Origin: an uncultured Dictyoglomus sp.
GTDB lineage: Bacteria > Dictyoglomota > Dictyoglomia > Dictyoglomales > Dictyoglomaceae
Direction: 5' to 3'
Assembly (NCBI GenBank): GCA_938039765.1
Contig: CALHTV010000056.1
Coordinates: 1-8,363, forward strand
DNA: 8,363 nt
Under the pieces are notes generated by a model that saw only the letters and a list, made by a program, of their open reading frames with translations, did no database searches and was not told the origin of the DNA. The position numbers and the translations under genes were made by a program. Each line of letters opens with the position of its first letter. The first letter of the stretch is position 1. Of the stretch, positions 5,513-8,363 are shown piece by piece.

Positions 5513-6361
5513 TTTATTAAGAAACTCCTCAGAAAGTTCTCCTTTGAAGACTTCTTCGACAGGACCTATGAGGTTAACTGTCCAGTTAGGATTTATTTTT
5601 ATATATAGTTTTCCTCCAGGCATTATTACTTCTAGTTGGTTTTTTACTAGGCCTTTCTTGTAAGAAGCTGCTGCAGCAGCGCAGGAACTACTTCCAGAAG
5701 CAAGAGTATATCCAGCTCCTCTTTCCCATATTCTTATCTCAATTCTTTCTGGTGATAGGACCTTAACCATTTGGACGTTAGTTCTATTAGGGAATAAGGG
5801 AAATTTTTCTAAGGCAGGGCCTATTTTTCTGATTTTTTCCTCATCAATATGATCTACAAAGAATACACAATGAGGATTTCCGATAGAAAGGCATGTTATT
5901 TTTATTTTCTCTCCATCAACTTCAATTTCTTCATCGATTACGTCACGCTCTGAACCAAGAACAGGTATTTCAGTACTCTTGAAAGAGATTTTTCCCATTT
6001 CTACCTCTATATTTTTGGCTTTTCCATTGAGCTCTTCTACAATAGAAACTTTCACCTTTCCTCCTAAAGTATGAATATAAAACTCTTTTTGGTTTGTAAG
6101 CTTATAATCGTAGATATACTTACCTAAAATTCTTATTCCATTTCCACTTTTTTCTGCCTCACTGCCATCAGGATTAAAAATTCTCAACTTAAACTCAATA
6201 TTGTTAATTTTTTCTAAAACTAAAATTCCATCAGAACCGATTCCATAGTTTCTGTCACATATTAAGCGAATATTTTTTTCAATTAAAGGAAAAATAATTT
6301 TTTCTTTTTCGAAAATGATATAATCATTTCCGAGACCATGACTTTTTACAAATTCTGTCAT
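5501..6361 (-). CDS. dapF: Diaminopimelate epimerase family protein lacking both catalytic cysteines
   Basis: A 286-residue protein of normal DapF length; the family interconverts LL- and meso-diaminopimelate, without cofactor, for lysine and peptidoglycan synthesis. Two family half-domains are visible. Substrate-binding positions are intact: N12 in GLGNDY, N63 in FNPDGSEAE, N162 in IGNPH, N195 in NRTNVQ, and E213-R214 in WERG. The two catalytic cysteines are not. The normal CGNG is S72-GNG (codon AGT at 6148-6146), and the normal TLACG is TLAS222G (codon TCT at 5698-5696). C227 beyond it is kept. The frame is otherwise uninterrupted, so this is not a broken gene. It may be an epimerase with serine bases, a racemase or isomerase for another amino acid, or a non-catalytic paralogue. 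The ATG follows AGGAGG with about 9 nt spacing. It diverges from the ligase gene. Family call is firm; activity is open. Confidence 0.9.
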   Translation of the reverse strand: MTEFVKSHGLGNDYIIFEKEKIIFPLIEKNIRLICDRNYGIGSDGILVLEKINNIEFKLRIFNPDGSEAEKSGNGIRILGKYIYDYKLTNQKEFYIHTLGGKVKVSIVEELNGKAKNIEVEMGKISFKSTEIPVLGSERDVIDEEIEVDGEKIKITCLSIGNPHCVFFVDHIDEEKIRKIGPALEKFPLFPNRTNVQMVKVLSPERIEIRIWERGAGYTLASGSSSCAAAAASYKKGLVKNQLEVIMPGGKLYIKINPNWTVNLIGPVEEVFKGELSEEFLNKLKS

Positions 6362-6387
6362 TTTTTATCTTCCTCCTTATTTATATT

Positions 6388-6424
6388 TTGTTATTACTTT
6401 GTGATTTAGTGTTAAAATTATAAC
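6388..6424. promoter_or_regulatory. Overlapping divergent promoters for the dapF-like gene and DNA ligase
   Basis: On the minus strand TG-T-TATAAT (hexamer 6422-6417) is a perfect extended -10 directed at the dapF-like gene; no good -35 is seen. On the plus strand TG-T-TAAAAT (hexamer 6413-6418) is an extended -10 for the ligase, with a possible -35 TTGTTA (6388-6393) at a long 19-bp spacing. The two -10 elements overlap by two bases, so the promoters probably compete for polymerase. Confidence 0.55.
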
Positions 6425-6458
6425 AGAGCTAAAACCAATAAGAAAGGAGAAATAATAT

Positions 6459-8204
6459 ATGCTTTTTGGAGAATTAGCTCAATACTTTAAGAAAATTGAA
6501 AGCACTCCTAAAAGGAATGAAATGACAGAGATATTAGCTGATCTTTTTAAAAAGGCAGATAAAGAAGAGATTGATAAAATTGTTTATTTACTGAATGGAA
6601 GAGTGGCTCCTGATTATGAAAAAATCGAATTTGGGATGTCTGAAAAGTTAGTATTAAGAGCAATGGCATTAGCTTTAGAGCTTCCTGTATTAGAACTTGA
6701 GAAGGCTTATAAGGAAGTAGGTGATTTAGGAGAGTTAATAATTAGATATTCTAGAAAAGAAGGAAAAGATCTGTCTGTGGTTGAGACTTTTAAGATATTG
6801 TATGAAATTGCAAATTTGTCTGGAGAAGGTAGCATAGATGCGAAGGTTAACAGATTAGCTTATCTGATAAATTCATTGACACCAGAGGGTGGAAAATATT
6901 TAGTAAGAATAGTTTTAGGAAAAATAAGGTTAGGAATTGGAGAACCAACAATTATGGATGCTTTATCTTTTGCTAGGGTTAAGGATAAAGGATTAAGACC
7001 TTATATAGAAAGAGCCTTTAATATTACTTCGGATTTAGGATATGTAGCAAAAGTTTTTTGGGAGGGAGGAATAGATGAACTAAAAAAAATAAGGGTAGAA
7101 GTAGGAAGACCTATAAGGATGGCTTTAGCTGAGAGAGTCTCTAGAGTAGAGGATATTGTTAAGAAACTTGGTAAGTGCTCTGTAGAGCCTAAATTTGATG
7201 GCTTTAGATGTCAAATTCATAAGAAAGGTGATAAGGTAAGGATTTTTTCAAGAAATTTAGAAGATAATACTCATATGTTTCCAGATCTTGTGGAGGGTAT
7301 TTTAAAACAAATTCCTAATAAGGAGATTATAATCGAAGGAGAAGCTATATCTTACAATCCAGAGACAGGAGAATTTTATCCTTTTCAAGTTACAGTTCAA
7401 AGGAAAAGAAAATATAACATATTTGAAATGGCAGAACTTTATCCTCTTCAACTTTTTGCTTTTGATCTTCTTTATGTAGATGGTGAAGATGTTACCTCTG
7501 TTCCATATTTAAGAAGACGAAAAAAACTTGAAGAAGTTTTAAAAGAAGGAGATAAGATTTTTATAACTAAAAATATAATCACAAATGATCCTAAAGAAAT
7601 TCAAGTCTTCTTTGAAGAGTGTATAACAGAGGGTTTGGAGGGCATAGTAGCTAAAAGATTAGATGCTCCTTATCAAGCTGGGGTTAGAAATTTTAATTGG
7701 ATAAAACTAAAAAGGTCATATCAAAGTCATTTGACAGATACAATTGATTGTGTGATTTTAGGATATTTCAAGGGTAGAGGACATAGGGCTAAATTTGGTA
7801 TAGGGGCTTTGCTAGTTGGAGTATATGATAGAGAAAGGGATATTTTTAAGACTGTAGCCAAAATCGGAACAGGTCCTACAGAAGAGGAATGGATAAAATT
7901 TCGAGAAATCTTAGATGAGGTAAGAGTTAGTTCTAAGCCTAATAATGTAGAATCTCTTATAGAACCAGATGTTTGGGTAGAACCCAAATACGTAGTTGAA
8001 ATACAGGCTGACGAAATAACTAGAAGTCCTGTTCATACCTGTGGTAATGAGGCGGATGGTTTAGGATATGCTTTAAGATTTCCTCGGGTTATTGGTTTTG
8101 TTAGAGAGGATAAGGGGCCATATGAGGCTACAACTGTAGAGGAGGTGTTAAATATGTATAAGACTCAAAAAAGAGAAAAACTTGAGGAAAACTCTGATAT
8201 TTGA
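6459..8204 (+). CDS. lig: ATP-dependent DNA ligase, archaeal/eukaryotic type
   Basis: A 581-residue replication/repair-type DNA ligase that seals nicks by lysyl-AMP and DNA-adenylate intermediates. The order is that of archaeal ligases. First is an all-helical DNA-binding domain (about 1-220, with GDLGE at 88-92), then the nucleotidyltransferase core, then an OB fold. Motif I is EPKFDGFR with the AMP-accepting lysine K245. FDLLYVDG is at 335-342, motif IV EGLEGIVAKR starts at 391, and motif V is WIKLK at 414-418. The OB-fold end carries DEITRSP and LRFPR (539-543). Everything needed for activity is present. Most bacteria rely on NAD-dependent LigA; whether this genome also has one cannot be seen here. 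Acquisition from archaea is plausible but inferred. The ATG is supported by AAGGAG (6444-6449), 9 nt upstream. The C-terminal tail is highly charged. Confidence 0.95.
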   Translation: MLFGELAQYFKKIESTPKRNEMTEILADLFKKADKEEIDKIVYLLNGRVAPDYEKIEFGMSEKLVLRAMALALELPVLELEKAYKEVGDLGELIIRYSRKEGKDLSVVETFKILYEIANLSGEGSIDAKVNRLAYLINSLTPEGGKYLVRIVLGKIRLGIGEPTIMDALSFARVKDKGLRPYIERAFNITSDLGYVAKVFWEGGIDELKKIRVEVGRPIRMALAERVSRVEDIVKKLGKCSVEPKFDGFRCQIHKKGDKVRIFSRNLEDNTHMFPDLVEGILKQIPNKEIIIEGEAISYNPETGEFYPFQVTVQRKRKYNIFEMAELYPLQLFAFDLLYVDGEDVTSVPYLRRRKKLEEVLKEGDKIFITKNIITNDPKEIQVFFEECITEGLEGIVAKRLDAPYQAGVRNFNWIKLKRSYQSHLTDTIDCVILGYFKGRGHRAKFGIGALLVGVYDRERDIFKTVAKIGTGPTEEEWIKFREILDEVRVSSKPNNVESLIEPDVWVEPKYVVEIQADEITRSPVHTCGNEADGLGYALRFPRVIGFVREDKGPYEATTVEEVLNMYKTQKREKLEENSDI

Positions 8205-8208
8205 ATTC

Positions 8209-8228
8209 TTTTTTATTTTTATAAAAAA
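8209..8228 (+). repeat. AT-only inverted repeat after the ligase gene
   Basis: TTTTTTAT (8209-8216) and ATAAAAAA (8221-8228) make a perfect 8-bp inverted repeat around a TTTT loop, starting 5 nt after the ligase stop. The stem has no G-C pair and no T-run follows it, so it does not meet the usual criteria for an intrinsic terminator. It is the only terminator-like element seen after the ligase. Confidence 0.3.
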
Positions 8229-8233
8229 CCCTC

Positions 8234-8263
8234 TTGTCAAAGGTAGGGGTAATGTGATAGAAT
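8234..8263 (+). promoter_or_regulatory. Promoter-like element facing the right edge
   Basis: TTGTCA (8234-8239) and TAGAAT (8258-8263) are 18 bp apart, both 5/6 to consensus, and TG one base before the -10 makes it an extended -10. Transcription would begin near 8270, just where the base composition changes to G+C-rich. Confidence 0.6.
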
Positions 8264-8269
8264 TTTGAC

Positions 8270-8363
8270 TGCCCGAAGGGAAGGGCGTATGGACCTTAGA
8301 CAAAGGGAGAGAAGGGAAGAAGGAGAAGAGGAGAGGAAGAGCTAGGATAGGACCTTCCGGATA
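8270..8363 (+). other. G+C-rich, purine-rich segment of unknown nature, possibly the start of a structured RNA
   Basis: From 8271 to the window edge 50 of 93 bases are G or C (54%), against roughly one third in the genes before it. It opens with a possible hairpin, GCCC (8271-8274) with GGGC (8283-8286), next to the predicted transcription start. An uninterrupted run of 40 purines (8302-8341) follows. GGACCTT occurs twice (8291-8297 and 8350-8356). In AT-rich thermophiles such composition usually marks structural RNA, for example an rRNA leader whose purine strand pairs with a pyrimidine strand downstream. I do not recognise a specific RNA: it does not match what I remember of the 5' ends of 16S, 23S, tmRNA, SRP RNA or RNase P RNA. 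Its end lies beyond the window. Confidence 0.4.

Noticed and set aside
5696..6148. Selenocysteine at the DapF catalytic positions
   Set aside because: The codons are AGT and TCT, ordinary serine codons, not TGA.
5501..6361. The dapF-like gene as a pseudogene
   Set aside because: The frame is intact, of full length, with a good ribosome site and all binding residues; only the two catalytic cysteines differ.
8209..8228. Canonical intrinsic terminator for the ligase gene
   Set aside because: The stem has no G-C pair and no T-run follows it; kept only as an inverted repeat.
8270..8363. Start of RNase P RNA, SRP RNA, tmRNA or an rRNA
   Set aside because: None of the conserved 5' signatures I know for these RNAs is present in the visible 94 bases; an rRNA leader is not excluded.

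Overview
The window is about 34% G+C by eye, densely packed, and looks like a chromosome segment from an anaerobic, thermophilic bacterium. The features pointing that way are an archaeal-style ATP-dependent DNA ligase, a Thermotoga-type single-cluster ferredoxin, a DUF763 gene (a family common in archaea and thermophilic bacteria), a ferritin-like diiron protein and a fluoride riboswitch. A Dictyoglomus-like bacterium would fit, but that is inference from gene content; I could not run a search. There are ten protein genes, one of them cut by the left edge. I see no tRNA, complete rRNA, CRISPR array, insertion sequence or phage gene.

Layout. 1-463 (minus) is the N-terminal part of a DUF763 protein, transcribed away from a DUF192 membrane-anchored protein (515-994) and a [4Fe-4S] ferredoxin (1066-1251). 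The ferredoxin converges on two overlapping crcB/fluc fluoride-channel genes (1264-2063, minus). A fluoride riboswitch with an overlapping intrinsic terminator (2101-2188) and a strong extended -10 promoter precede that pair. Back-to-back with this promoter begins a likely operon on the plus strand: tldD, tldE and a ferritin-like protein (2293-5504). It converges on a diaminopimelate-epimerase-family gene (5501-6361, minus), with both stop codons inside the loop of one hairpin. The dapF-like gene diverges from the ATP-dependent DNA ligase (6459-8204). After the ligase, a promoter-like element (8234-8263) leads into a G+C-rich segment with a 40-nt all-purine run that continues past the right edge and may begin a structured RNA.

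How the parts work together. The riboswitch and crcB pair form a self-contained fluoride resistance unit. TldD and TldE are the two subunits of one metalloprotease. The ferredoxin and ferritin-like protein fit anaerobic electron transfer and oxygen/iron defence. The other genes are housekeeping or uncharacterised and have no clear link to one another.

The most unusual observation is that the DapF-family protein keeps the substrate-binding residues but has serine in place of both catalytic cysteines (S72 and S222). Second is the unexplained G+C-rich, purine-rich transcript-like region at the right edge. Smaller points are a likely CTG start for the first crcB gene, and terminators that share bases with coding sequence or stop codons.
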